DNA from: Adiantum capillus-veneris
Taxonomy: Eukaryota; Streptophyta; Polypodiopsida; Polypodiales; Pteridaceae
DNA: 64,000 bases
Direction of reading: 5' to 3'
Assembly: GCA_014529385.2 (NCBI GenBank)
Contig: CM043963.1
Location: 73,885,912 to 73,949,911, forward strand
Below the pieces are notes generated by a model. It did no database searches. It was not told where the DNA came from and saw only the letters and a program-made list of their open reading frames with translations. Of the stretch, positions 23,082 to 35,241 are shown piece by piece; the first letter of the stretch is position 1; the number at the start of each line of letters is the position of its first letter. The position numbers were made by a program, and so were the translations under genes.

Positions 23082-24532
23082 TGTTAAGATATAGACATGT
23101 GCTTATAGATCTATCTCAACACGGGGCCAATGGTAAAGGGGCCCAAATGAGAGGTGGTCTATCAAATGGCAAGGCTAACAAATGGAGCATAAGACCTTAG
23201 GGTTAGCTTCATTGAAGACCTCCAATAATGTGTGTAAAAGGCCTTTGACCTTAGGTAAGCTAGGGCTAAGCTTGAGGCGCGGGAACCCAACCCAGCTTGA
23301 GGTGCTTGTCCTGCTTGTCATGCTTGATGACTAAGGTGCTTAGGGTGCTTGATGATTGAGGTGCTTGAGATGCTTGAGGTGCTTGACATGCTTGAGATGC
23401 TAGGGTTGCACTTGAGGTGAGAACCCACCCCAAGCTTAAAGTGCTTATGAGCCAATCCCTACAAGGAGGGGGAGAGGCCTACATGAGGGGGCATAAGAGA
23501 GAACACCCACACACTCACACAAGGCATGCATGGTACAAAGAAAGCAAAAGGGACACTTGTCAAGTTCCTCCTCATGTTGCCCTCATGGTGTGCCTGAAGC
23601 CTATTGGTTGGCCACCCAAGGGGTCCAATAATAATTTAGGAGATTTAATTAATTGATTTAGCATTTATCTAGCCCTGTCTCTCAAAGGGGAAAGGAAGAC
23701 ACTTGTCTCAAGGCTACCCTTGCTGCTTGTAATGCCTTCTGCTTGTGATTGGCTAGGCCTGGAGGGGTCCAATGAGCTTCAAGCATGAGCTACAAGGGGG
23801 GGTCGACCCAAGCAAGCTAGGGGGTTGCTTAGGGGTTCTACTCACCCACACACACTCTCAAACACTCTCATTGTGTGCTATGCAAAGTGGAAGAGCTCCC
23901 TCTCCTTCTCTAAGCAAGTAGAGGTTGAGAGCCTACACTAACACTCTTGGATATGGTGCAAATCCAACCAAGAGCCATGCTTCAATGCTTAAGCTTGCCA
24001 TCTCCTTCTTCTTCATTACTATGCTATTATGTATGCTAGAAACAAGAGTTATGATAAGTGAGGAACTAATTATTTCTCCTACGAAATGTTTCTTCTTCCT
24101 CTTCCCTACCCTCATTCCCTGCTAGCTCTCTCCACCTTCGACGGTGTTTGAGGTCTTGGGACTGAGGCTTGGAATAGTTAAAGCTTTCTTCAAGTTTATG
24201 TTATGTTTGTGATGCATGAAGCTTTCCATCTTCATTGCATCACCTAGGTCACAAGGAACACAAAAATTGTATTGTAACAAGTCTCTCTTAATGGGAGAAA
24301 TCATAATACAAATGCCTATTGGAGGGGGGACCGGCTTCACATAAATCTGTTCCTCAATTGTTGATGTAAATTCTCTCTCTTGCAAAAGTATTTTTCATGC
24401 CAAGTTAACTAATTGCTATGATTATGTTGCTATCTTCAATTATGTTCACCTGCTATGCTCACAAAGTCATTTCTCAAAAGTATTCTCATTAATTTCCGCT
24501 ACTCTCAAATTAAATAGGCCAATTTCATTACA
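23082..24532 (+). repeat. 5' LTR of a Ty3/gypsy element
   Basis: Starts TGTTAAGATATAG and ends TTACA directly before the primer-binding site at 24533. About 1.45 kb. It has a local array of roughly 10-base units built on tgcttgagg/tgcttgatg at 23290-23400 and CCAAT-type text near 23600. The start was chosen by the TG...CA rule and the following PBS. No second copy downstream is available to prove the boundary. Confidence 0.65.
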
Positions 24533-24545
24533 TTGGCATCAGAGC
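24533..24545 (+). other. Primer-binding site
   Basis: ttggcatcagagc lies immediately after the LTR end. It differs by one base from the initiator-Met-tRNA type site used by the copia elements in this window. Confidence 0.75.
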
Positions 24546-24946
24546 ATTTGGTTTCTCTTTTCTTGCTTAAGAAGAGAGGTCCTTAAGTAGCCTATAAATG
24601 GTTGATGTTGTTAATTATATTAGGGTAAGTGGAACTGGGATCTATTATCGGTTTTGTTGAGCCCACTATGTGGGGGATGGTGCACACCTCAAGAGCTTTG
24701 GACTTAATAATGGAGTCTTTTTAGACTTGCCTACGGCTTTACCATTATTGAGCCATAAGAAGTCCGAAAGGAGCTAGCCCTTGGCAACTCTGCTATGTGA
24801 GACCTACTCCTCTACTCTCTATAATTAACCACTTAGAGCCGTGGGTGTAGATACTTAAGAGCCGATTTTCAAAGGCTAAGAGGAGTGGCAACTAAGGTTT
24901 TGAATTGCCAAAGTATACACTAAGTACATACATAAATTTTGTTAAC

Positions 24947-27892
24947 ATGGATGACAATAATCAAGAGAGTAGAATGAAAATTGATAGGTTTGATTTTGCA
25001 CATGAAGGTGCTAATGATGATGCTCCCATGTTTGTGAATTATCTCGTCACTAGGTTGAAGCAAGCTATGGGCAACCCTACTTTGCAAGCCAAAGTTACTC
25101 AACAACTTTGTGCTTATGGAATTTCCCTTCCTCTCCAAGAGGAGAGAGAGCTTAGGAGGCCTCTTGAAGAGACCCCCAAAAGAAGACTCTCTCCCATTCG
25201 AGAGGAGGAATCCAAAGAGCAAGAAAGCAATGAAAGTTTAAGTTCCTCTGAAGATGTGGCTCCACGAAGCCGGCGGTCTAGACGATCGCCCACTCCTCCC
25301 AAGAGGAAAAGATCAACACATAGTCCTTCTCCTCATCACTTTGAAAGGCAAGAGAGGAAACAAAGGAAGAAAAGGGCTAGGAAGAGGTCACCCTCTTCTC
25401 GTTCTTCTTCACCTTCCTCCTCTTCTGACGAAAGTTATGGTTATTCTCCTAGAGAATACAAGAGGGGAGGACATCTCAAATCATTTCCTGCATGGCGAAG
25501 GTCACAAAAGCTAAAGAAGTTCAAGGAGGGAGGAAAGAGTATCTCTTTTCTCACCTATGATGGCACCTTCGGTGCTACCGACAAAATGTTGGCCCTCATC
25601 TAGCAATTTGATGCGGCCTTTGGAGATGAGGGCTTCACAGAGTCCTCTAAGCTACGCCATGTAGCTATGCACTTCCAAAAATCAGCTCGTCGATGGCGGG
25701 CTAGCCTTCGTGGAAATGGTGAAGCCCCAAAGACATGGAAAACTCTACGAGTTTCCATCATGAAGCAATTCCTTGCAAGCGATGCAAAGGACAAAGTGCT
25801 TACCGAATGGCGCAGCTTGAAGCTCCTCTCCCATGAGTCTATCCACAAATATGTAGACAAGTTTTGGGATTTACATCTCAAGGCTACTGTCTTTCAAAAG
25901 ATAGACTTTGCCGAGCAAAGGCAACAATTCTGTGTGGGATTACCTCAAGATATGGCAAAATACATCAACTCTCAACGGTCTGGTACTATTAGTGAAGTAA
26001 TCCATCACACCATGGTTGCCTCACGCATCAATTTCTATCAAGGGGCTAGACGTAATGTCAAGCCCATGGAAAACAAAGACAAAAATGATGCAAAGGGGAA
26101 AACCAATGTTCAAAATACTTCCCAAGTCAATTCCAACAACAACAATAATCGGTCCAAGGAGAAGGGAGTTTACAAAGGTAAAAACAAACTCTCTCCGGAA
26201 GAGCTTGAAGCTTTTCGCAAGGACCATAAGTGTTTCAAGTGTGGGGAGCAAGGACATGGCTATCGTTCTTGCCCCAAGAAGAATACTCTCAATGAGACTC
26301 CTAGGGCTTCCACCATCAAAGCTCCAAAAGAGGATGCTCATTGCAAAGGATCATCACTTTCCTATGCTTGGGGAAAGGTAAGAGAGCATGATGCTTTCAT
26401 CTTGTTTGACCCTGGCTCTACTCTTAACTTCATATCAATGGAGTTGGCCACCAAGTTGGGCATTCAAGCTTTTGAAATGGGAGATATAGTAGTGGTATGC
26501 AGCTTTCAAGGGACAACAAGCCTCCATTACTCCCTTGATTGGGAAGTTGAGGCTTCATGTCCAAAGCTATGTCGACAAGGAAGACTTCTTCATCTCTCCT
26601 CTCCAACATGAGGATGTTATCCTAGGGGCACCATGGTTTGATCACATAGCTGCCAACATGAAGTTCCCTGAAAGGAGAATCTACTTCACCTACTACAGGG
26701 GAAAGAACATGTATATAGACTTTAGTGAGCGTGGTCGCACTATTCCACTTGTAAATCCTCTTGCTTTTGATAAGTCAATGAAGAGCTCAGTTTCTGCGTA
26801 CATGATTTTTGTCAAAGAGTCTCTAAAAGATACTAATGTTTCATCAAATGTAAATGGTAGGAATCGAGAAGAGTTATACTTGTCTAATTTTCTAAAAGTA
26901 TTCCAAGATGTTTTCATCGATGATATCCCTATGGACTTACCTCCAAAACGAGGGGATGATGACCATCGTATTGAGCTCCTTCCTGGAAGCTCACCACCTA
27001 ACAAGCCTCCTTATCGAGTCTCACAAGCTCAACAAGAGGAGATCATGAGGCAAGTACAAGAGCTGGTAGACAAAGGGATGGTGAGGCCTAGTTCCTCTCC
27101 CTTTTGTTCTCCAGTCCTTTTAGTGAAAAAGAAAGATGGTACATACCATATGTGTGTGGACTATCGAGCACTAAACCATATCACTATCAAAAACAGATTT
27201 CCCGTACCTCGGGTAGAAGATCTGTTTGATAAGCTACAAGGCTCGACCTACTTCAGTAGGATTGACCTTAAGAGTGGCTATCATCAAATAAGGATAGTGG
27301 ATGAAGATATTTTAAAGACCGCGTTTTGCACAACGTTTGGTCTTTATGAATATCTAGTCATTCCTTTTGGCTTGACTAATGCACCAGCTACGTTCAATCG
27401 TTTGATGTAGAAAATTTTTAGACCATACCGCAAATTCACTGGAGTGTTCTTTGATGATATCATCATCTACTCCAAGTCTTTGGAGGACCATAAGCAACAT
27501 CTCCAAGTGATTTTTCAAGCATTGAGGGAGAACAAGATTTTTCTTAACCAAAAGAAAAGCGAATTCTTCCTTCAAGAGATTCAATAACTAGGTCATATTA
27601 TCTCTAAAGATGGTATCCAAATGGATCCATCAAAGTTAGAGGTAATAAAAGCATGGCCTAATCCAAGAAATCTACATGAGCTAAGAAGCTTTGTTGGTAT
27701 GTGCGCATACTATAGACGCTTCATAGCAAAATTCTCTCAAGTAGCAGGACCACTACACAACTTAACTAAGAAGAACGTTAAGTTTGTATGGACTGCTAAG
27801 GAGCAAAATGCTTTTGAAAAGCTCAAACAGAAGCTTACTTCCCAACCAGTCCTCGTGCTTCCGGATCTCTCAAAGCCATTTGAGGTCCAATG
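24947..27892 (+). pseudogene. Ty3/gypsy Gag-Pol, 3'-truncated, with an SR-rich Gag
   Basis: Gag starts at ATG 24947 (MDDNNQESRMKIDRF). An unusual Arg/Ser/Pro/Lys-rich segment spans about residues 75-178. A TAG at 25601 is in frame, and the same frame continues through the Gag core (WRSLKLLSHESIHKYVDKF) and zinc knuckle CFKCGEQGHGYRSC to a protease-like ILFDPGSTLNFIS (Pro replaces Thr/Ser of the DTG motif). A +1 frame change near 26535-26600 leads to [46 protein letters not shown], then TAG at 27408, FFDDIIIYSKS, TAA near 27586, and FVGMCAYYRRFIAKFS. The frame ends at about 27892 (KPFEVQC), where RNase H should begin. RNase H, integrase and 3' LTR are absent. Few breaks suggest a moderately young copy. 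Confidence 0.92.
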
Positions 27893-27962
27893 TCAACATG
27901 CGATACTTGTTTTTTTTCTGATTCATATTTTCCAATAAATTTCATTTTTGCAATACATATAT

Positions 27963-28327
27963 AGAACCTCAAACATGCAGCCACCCGTAGGCCGGGGAGC
28001 ACATCTCGGTGATTCCTTTGCAAAATGGGACGACGGGGGGGGGGACGTACGGGGTCAACTGGACCACATATGACCACAGCGGCGCCCGACGGGGTCGGAC
28101 AGGGCAAAAAAAGCCCCTATGCACAACAGCCACGAAGCGAGCTGATGTCAACTCCCTTCGTGGCCGTTGTGCACAGGGGCTTTTTTTGCCCTGTCTGACC
28201 CCGTCGGGCACCGCTGTGGTCGTATGTGGTCCGGTTGACCCCCTCCCCCCCGGCCCTCGCCCCGTTTTAAAAAAGAATCATCAAGATGTACCCCCTGGCC
28301 GGTGGGTGGTTACATGTTCGAGGTTCT
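27963..28327. repeat. Foldback element: 365-bp near-perfect inverted repeat
   Basis: Left arm begins agaacctc (27963) and right arm ends gaggttct (28327). The arms are about 175-180 bp each around an 18-base spacer at 28138-28155. The innermost part (for example aaaaaaagcccct with aggggctttttt, and accccgtcgg with ccgacggggt) is almost perfect; outer parts differ by small gaps and substitutions. It is GC-rich in an AT-rich neighbourhood. No ORF is meaningful here. It lies about 70 bp after the point where the gypsy element is cut off. It could be a foldback/MITE-type transposon, or a source of double-stranded RNA if transcribed. Confidence 0.85.
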
Positions 28328-28529
28328 GTGCATGTCGACACCGCCAGACGAGCGGTGTGCGGTGGTGGTCAGCTTAAATTTAACATACCCAAAAATTCAA
28401 ATACTTATATATAAAAAATGTACAAAATCAAGTTGAACATTTGCATGGAATGATAGAAATTCAACATTTGATATTATATGAAAAGATTACAAATCTTATC
28501 AAGAGAGAGTACATGGGATAAACTATTTT

Positions 28530-29245
28530 TTATGAAGGCATCCTTCATTTTGTAAATTGATTTTCTAAAGCTTAGCATGCACCATAAAGGAAACACCATC
28601 TTGAAACAGTTGCACCAAAATGTCTTCGACGACATCCTGTAGGGCCAGTAAAGCTGCATGTTATATACATGTGACAAAATCTCTATATTCATCCATTATC
28701 TCTCTCACCACCCAAGAGAAGGACACTTTGGGTATGATTGGCTCAGTGCTCTTTTGATCATTGTGCCTGGCTTCCATCTGTGCTTTTTCTGTGTTGTTGG
28801 TGGTGGTGGAGGAGCCGCCTCCCTGGCCCATTGACGAGGATCATCTTTATACTTTTTTCTCCTCTCCTCTTGGGCCTGTTGTTGTTCACGTATCACCTTG
28901 TCCTTCTTTCTCTTTGCACATTGCTTGGCTCTTGGAGGTATTTTTGAAGGCCTTGAGCTCCCAGTCTTTGCTTGTTGGGTGGCTTGAGCTCTATCCTTTG
29001 GCACTTTTCTCTCTGCCTTTGCTTGTGCTTGCAAGTTTTCCAAATGAGCTCTCTCGACCTCGGCTCTTTGTCATTCTTCTTGCTCTCTCTGTCTTCTTTT
29101 CTCTTCTTGCACTCTTTGTGCTTCCTTCTCAGTTGCCTCTTTCTTTTCCATCTCCCTCATTCTTTTCCTCCTCTTGGCCTCTTGTGGTTTAGAAACCAGG
29201 TTGCATGGTATTACCTTGATTACTCTTTGTTTGATTCGCGGTGGA
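28530..29245 (-). pseudogene. Histone H3-fold protein with long charged N-terminal tail, decayed
   Basis: On the minus strand, KKHRWKPGT (28790-28764) matches the H3 motif K-x-H-R-x-x-PGT before the alpha-N helix. A small deletion and frame change follow. Then one frame reads QKSTEPIIPKVSFSWVVREI (canonical H3: [20 protein letters not shown]), DEYRDFVTC, one TAA, ALLALQDVVEDILVQLFQDG and MVHAK (canonical: ALQEASEAYLVGLFEDT, IHAK). Fragments of the C-terminal helix (KMKDAF) appear in another frame. Upstream is a tail of more than 150 codons, interrupted by one TGA, rich in K, R, E and Q (EKEAQRVQEEKRRQREQEE, REQQQAQEERRKKYKDD) and ending in a proline run (APPPPPTT). Canonical H3 tails are about 40 residues. 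It is a pseudogene here. Whether the parent is a divergent H3, a CENH3-like variant or a mobile-element gene is open. Confidence 0.8.
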
Positions 29246-32200
29246 AACTTTCACGGCGTGGTTTCTGTTGTGGTCTAAGCATTAATTGATGTGACAGCAG
29301 GCGAGGGCTCCGGATTTTGTAGCGGACCTCGGTATTCTTCTTATGTTGCTCTTGTTTCTTGTGTGGCTCTGTGTAGAGATGAAATTGGTGGGGGATCTGT
29401 CAGACGTCTGCAGTTGGCATGGTTTAATTCTTCAAGATCTCCAAAAATATGTCGCATGGTGGTTAAATCATCTGGATTTGATGGTTGGGGAGCCTCTTGG
29501 GTGTCTCGAGCGGGTTGGGCGTTGGGTTATCCACTTATGGTTGGGGATATGGATTTGAAGCCGTAGATTTTGGCTACGGATTTTTTGTGGGGTGAGTGAT
29601 TATGGTGGTATTGATGTGCGTAGTGCCAGTCTGCTCGTGTGAATCGTCCATATGGTGCAAGATATGAGTGCGTGCACGTTTGTGCTCGAGAGGATCTTTT
29701 AGAATGTGCAAGCAAGAAATGAACTTCAAGTTGTGAGTTTTGACTTATATAGTACTAAAGTTTTTTTAAAAAAACTTAAAAACTCAATAATACTATTAAA
29801 AATTTTAAAAACTCCAAAATTGGTAAAATTTGACCCATGGAACCACTCATTGGGGCGTCAACAAATCACGTGGAATTATAATGCATGTTTATAGTAGAAG
29901 TGATCAGTGTCAAAAATTTATTGGTTTTCCACCCAACGCCTGCCATTGTCGCCTTGTCTCCAACCATCATTGGAATCGACCTTTTGCACTAGAAGCATGA
30001 TATGATTGTGATCGCTTCACGCTAACCACTTTCTCTATTTTCCTTTTTAAACTTCTTTGCACTCTACTCTTCTTCCTTTCTCTCCCCGTTAAAACTCTGT
30101 AAAACCAATCGAACATTTTGTGTAGGGCATTTCTCTTTTTCCTCCCACCTCCATGCCGTGTATTTTCAAAATACACTACTTTTTCTTGATAGTGTGAGCG
30201 CTCCATTCCTTGGCTACTCCAGATGCCCAATGAACCAAATGTGTTGAGAAAAAAAGAGCTATGAGCAAGAAGAATGTACTTAAAAAATAACAAAACTTTA
30301 GTTCAAACACTAATTTTTTACTGCAAAGACAAAGTGTTCAACCCACCATGTAATGTGTTATGTGCGTCTCCCCCTAGGCATCCACCATTTGCCTACGCTG
30401 AATGATGTAATTGTTGACTTATTCTAATACATTCTCACACACCTTACTGAGAAAATAATAATAATAATAATTTAATCAAGAATCACCATAGACACATGCA
30501 AATGGTGTGGGCTTTAAAAAAAACCCAACTCAAAATTCTCGTTCTTTATGTACAGCGTGTGAATACATTCTCCTTGCACCAAAACAAGGTGAATATAGAC
30601 TGGGACGAGCCCTCTAATTCATTTGAAGGCATTAAAGATATGGCCAAACGAAACATTAAAATATAACCAAACTATGAAACTTTGAATAAATTAGACTGTA
30701 ACATGTGTGTGCCTTTCTCCCTTCCTCTCTAGGTCTCTTTTAGAAGGCAAAAAAGTGTGTCAGTTTTATCTTTGAATAGACTCACAATAGTGCCAATGCA
30801 GAGTTGTAATAGACTAATAATAGTGACAGTGCATAGCTGTACACTTCTTTCTAATACCCCGAGAGATATATTTAAGCAAAGGACACAACTAAAATTTCAG
30901 TCAAAAAAGAGAACACTTTTATCTAACACCACTAGAGTAGGTGATACCCATTTTTGGACTACATAAGGAGTCCTTAGTAAAGCATTGGATTTTTGGTGCA
31001 ATTGTAAACCGTTGGATAAAGCTTGCATATCAGTGCCATATTGCAAAATATTTCTTTTTCAATATTTCTTCTAGGTCTTTGTGAGAGGTGTTGGCATTTA
31101 TGTACCTATCTCTTTAAAGAGGGGCATTTAGTATTGGTTTAGTCATTATTTTTAATGTATTGTAATCTAAATAAGTCATTGTTACAGTTGTTTCCAAAAA
31201 GCGTAATACTCTATTCTGATTGAAAATTTTTAAATGCTAGTGTCACTTTCTCATTTTTCCTCTCATAAAAAACCCTCTTATTATTAAATTCCTCTCAATA
31301 GCATTATGTACACCATAGTGAACTTTCACCTTGTTGAAAATAAAATGGGCAGAGGAATCAAGAATACATAGGAGCCAATGGGTGAAACTGTGAAACCTCT
31401 TTTTTTTTTTAGCAAAGACTAATCGAAAAAGGTCAGCTCAAAATAAGGTGTCTTTGCTCTACAACCGTTTATCAAGTAGAGATCCTTAAAAGACGACCCC
31501 TTTTTTGGGAGTTGGAAAAAATAAAAAGACCTTGTCAAATTAAAATTTTGTGAAGAAAAAATCCAATCAAATCAGAATGGGCATCCAAACCTCTTTTTCA
31601 ATTTTAGATAAAAATGTGTTCTAGGTCAGTGGTTGATCCTTTGCCAAAAGTAGACTATTCTTCAAAAAGAAAGTTGTTGCAAAGAAGCAAAGGTATTACT
31701 AAATGTCTGCTTAGATAGTACCTTCTTAGCATTTATCGTGTTGGTTGCATGCATCAATGCTACTTTTTCATATATTTTAACAAATCTTATAGTATTACTA
31801 TGCTACTCTTTCATCCCTTTGTCTCTTGAATGGAGATTGCTTCTATGTTTAGTTCAATATGAGCTACAAGCACACACGGTGGTCATAGGAGGTTTAGATG
31901 CGTCCAAAAATGCTTGAAGTAGCAGTATCTGACAATCTGTGTGCCAATGAGTAGTGGTTGCTCTTTAATACCTTCCCTCCCAAGACCATTTAGGGTTCTT
32001 TATTTTTTAAAACCATACTCACAACTGTGAGTGGAGATGACATACAAATAGTGCTTGAGGCTTGTATATTCATTGCATTTAAGGTTCATTTTAGTTTTTT
32101 TACTTTTTTTATCTGAGAATGGCAACTTACTGCACATTAGTTACAACAAGGTGTGAAGACTCACCTTGGCACTTTGCACAAAAGATTGAGAAGAAGTCAT

Positions 32201-33063
32201 GGTATTTTGGTATGGGTTGCTTATTGACGTGTTGGTTCCTAGCCAAAGATGGAGTGGTGTCTAAGTGACAATCACTTGCTTCCTTGGTGGTACCTCCGTT
32301 CAGGCTTGTTATCTCCCTTTTTATTGTTGTATCTGATTCTTGTTTTGGTATGTAAGCATGTGCGGCCTTGTAAAGCCCAACTCAGAATGTACTCGGTGTG
32401 TGGTATTGAGCCTCATGGAAATCTTCCAACATGGGGTGTTAGTTGTGATGTATCTTCTTTTTTGCCTCTAAAGGCCTTAGTATCCATACGGATGAAGCTC
32501 ACTCAATTCTTGTTGTTTAACATGTGTCTCTATTGTTGAGCCTTAAAAGTCTTGAAGAAAATTGAAGAGAAAAAAATTATGCATTTTCAAATGATCTTTC
32601 CCAAAAATTGCATTCATTTTTTCCTTTCTAAAAGAAATCTTAGAGGAGAGTTGAGTTAGACATACTTTTAATTTTTTTTAGTGATGATTGAGACTTGCTT
32701 TAAATGTTATTTCCATTTAAAATGTTAAATGGATCTTTTTATTTCACCTTTCATTTCACATCCTCACATGGCTTGACTTCTCTTGCATTCTATTCTTTTA
32801 GAATGCTAAAGTGAAGTTTCACCTTGCATAGTTCTAATAAATTCTATACATATATATACGTATATACATAAATTCACACACACACACATACATACATATA
32901 TATATTTATTTATTTAGTTATAGTTATATTTATATTTAATGTACACACACAAATTATATATATATATATTAATGAGCAGGCCATGGTAAAGGGAAGAAAA
33001 ATCAGTGAAATGTGTGAGAACTTAGTTCAAAAATCTTGTAAATTTTAAAATTTTTGCTAGTAT
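29246..33063. other. No gene recognised
   Basis: AT-rich sequence with short spurious frames. 29290-29600 has unusually open frames on the plus strand but no recognisable protein. 32840-32975 is rich in TA and CA dinucleotides. No RNA gene was recognised. Confidence 0.4.
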
Positions 33064-33067
33064 TTAT

Positions 33068-33573
33068 GGTTTACTTCTTTCAAGGAGGAAACTCACTTGC
33101 ATAATAAAAGAGACATTTTCGAAAAATGTTTCACCTTATATATTTGTACTTAAACTCAACCTAATGATTTTATCACTTTCTTATTGTTTTAAAAGGCCAT
33201 TGTGACTCTTTCACTTGTTTTTTGGAGAAGGGTGTAACAAATGATTTGAAGTTTGAATATAATAATCTTTTAACAACTTTTGATTTTTTTAATGTACCAA
33301 AAATCATTTTAAACTTATGAAGTAAACTAAAGTCCACAAAAGTCTGGCACATTGCGGATAGGCCACCCCTTTATATATAACAAGTGGAAGGGTCACGGTG
33401 GCTTTCTAAAACAAAAGAAAAGTGATAAAAGCATTAGGTTGAGTTTAAGTAGAATATATAAGGTGGATCATTGTTTAAAAATGTCTCTTTTATCAAGCAA
33501 CCAAGTTTATGAAGTAAACTAAATTCCACAAAAGTCTCGCACATTGCATATAGGCCACCTCTTTATATATAAC
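33068..33573. repeat. MITE-like inverted repeat with an added direct repeat
   Basis: 33068-33206 and 33392-33520 are imperfect reverse complements (for example ataaaagagacattt with aaatgtctctttta, and actcaacctaatg with cattaggttgagt). In addition, 33316-33380 and 33508-33573 are direct repeats (gaagtaaactaaa...cctctttatatataac). No transposase gene is present. Confidence 0.7.
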
Positions 33574-33641
33574 TACTAAAACGACGCCGCCTTCGGCAGC
33601 GACATGGCTTTTCTTACCCTCAAACCCCTTGCTCTTATTTA

Positions 33642-33644
<3 letters not shown>

Positions 33645-33695
<51 letters not shown>

Positions 33696-33922
33696 TGTTC
33701 CTTAGTCAGGCCCCTCAGTTGCACAAAGCCTATGGCTTTGCTTGGTTGCCAAAGGCTGCCTAGCCCTATGCATGTATGTGCTTATGCCTCCTCTTTTTTC
33801 TATGTTGACCAATGCCCAACCTTGTGCATGTTTGTATTATTACATGATTGAAGCTTTGCACCCCTATACGTTTTTTTGCATGGTCAAACCCTTCTGTATC
33901 CACGTACTTGTCGTACATATTG

Positions 33923-33976
<54 letters not shown>

Positions 33977-34168
33977 CAAAAGGTGCTAGTGTACATCATC
34001 TTTTGCCCATATCAAAAGGTGCTAGTGTACATCATTTCATTTGGAGAGATGCCCTCACTTTGCATCTCCTTAAAATAGCCCAAAGCTTCCTGACCCTGCG
34101 GTTGGACATATCTTGCGATCAATGCACTCTTGTGGGGCCCCATCGCAACAAAAAACAGAGTCCAGAGA

Positions 34169-34230
<62 letters not shown>

Positions 34231-34238
34231 CCCCCCCC
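33645..34238. repeat. Three (CT)n tracts and a poly-C run
   Basis: (CT)n at 33645-33692, 33924-33972 and 34171-34227, the last running into about 11 C at 34228-34238. A 33-base block (atatcaaaaggtgctagtgtacatcat...) is duplicated at about 33973 and 34009. Confidence 0.95.
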
Positions 34239-34428
34239 GACATCTCAGGCAGGCAGCTCCTCAAGCACTTTTTGTGCTTAATGAAGTGCACCACATCTGG
34301 CATACATGTCTAGCAAGGCAGAGCCAAGCAACCCCCGACATCTCGGACAGGAAGCTCCTCAAGCACTTTTTTGCTTAATGAAGTGCACCACATCTGGCAT
34401 ACATGTCCAGCAAGGCAGAGCCAAGCAG
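34238..34428. repeat. 98-bp tandem duplication
   Basis: 34238-34335 and 34336-34428 both begin cgacatctc and share aagtgcaccacatctggcat and gcaaggcagagccaagca. A third, weaker partial copy (ccaaggcaatgccaagcaca) lies near 34546. Confidence 0.85.
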
Positions 34429-34633
34429 ACCATTTTCTTTCATCAACCCCTTGACTAACCATATCATCACGATTTGCATTTGGAGAGATTCCCTCTCTTT
34501 GCAAATGCTAAAAACAACCCAGAGCTTCCCGGTCATGCATGTCGACCAAGGCAATGCCAAGCACACCGTTTTCTTTCAATAACCCCTGGTGAACCATATC
34601 ATCGTGAGTTCCTTTGTCCATATCCGCATCTTG

Positions 34634-35050
34634 TGTAATTCCAAATGCCTTCAAGGTGCAAGTGTACGTGATTGCTCACGGTCACTGAGGGGAGAAATAA
34701 GAGAGAGAGCAAGGAGACCTTAAGGCAGCAATCACGTTGAAAGGGGCTCCCATTTTCTATTATGGTGGCCATGATGCTCAACTTGGCAGCTCCCCTTATA
34801 GTTTTAGGCTCCTACACTACAATATATGGACCGTGCCTCTTGTTGGTTATCATGAATTGAGGTGATCTTGCTTGTCTTTTGCCTATTGGTCAATAGACAA
34901 TGCATTTATTTCAAATGTAATTCCAAATGCCCTTAAGGTGCAATGTACGTGATTGCTTACGACTATTGAGGGAAGGAATAAGAGAGAGAGCAAGAAGACC
35001 TTAAGGCAACAATCACGTTGAAAGGGGCTCCCATTTCCTATTATGGTGGT
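34634..35050. repeat. Direct duplication of about 135 bp, 282 bp apart
   Basis: 34634-34770 and 34916-35050 share tgtaattccaaatgcc, agagagagagcaag and acgttgaaaggggctccca. The second copy runs right up to the LTR start at 35051, so the copia element at 35051 lies at or within this repeat. Confidence 0.8.
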
Positions 35051-35241
35051 TGTTGGGGTATAGGCGCATGTGCCTTGCCCGGTCGCCCAGAGTCTGAGCG
35101 CCCACTGACTTGTATACCTTATACATAGCATAAGTGTATAGGGGGTTGCTCACTCTTTTGAGTCTCCCCACCCATATCTGTGTGTCATGTGTCTCCTTCT
35201 CTCTCTCACTCTCCATCTGTGGTGCTCTCCGATCCCCTTCA
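35051..35241 (+). repeat. 5' LTR, 191 bp
   Basis: Matches 39458-39649 throughout, with a handful of substitutions. Ends CA directly before attggtatcagagcc. Confidence 0.92.

Noticed and set aside
28009-28377. Open frames on both strands at the foldback
   Set aside because: Mirror-image frames caused by the inverted repeat; no protein similarity.
28530-28800. Assignment of the H3-fold relic to CENH3
   Set aside because: The VVEDILV text in helix 2 is suggestive, but frame damage and the missing alpha-N helix make a variant call unsafe.
29291-29566. 91-codon plus-strand frame with Gly/Ser/Trp-rich text
   Set aside because: No recognisable domain, no start context or splice support, and it overlaps the upstream end of the minus-strand H3-like relic.
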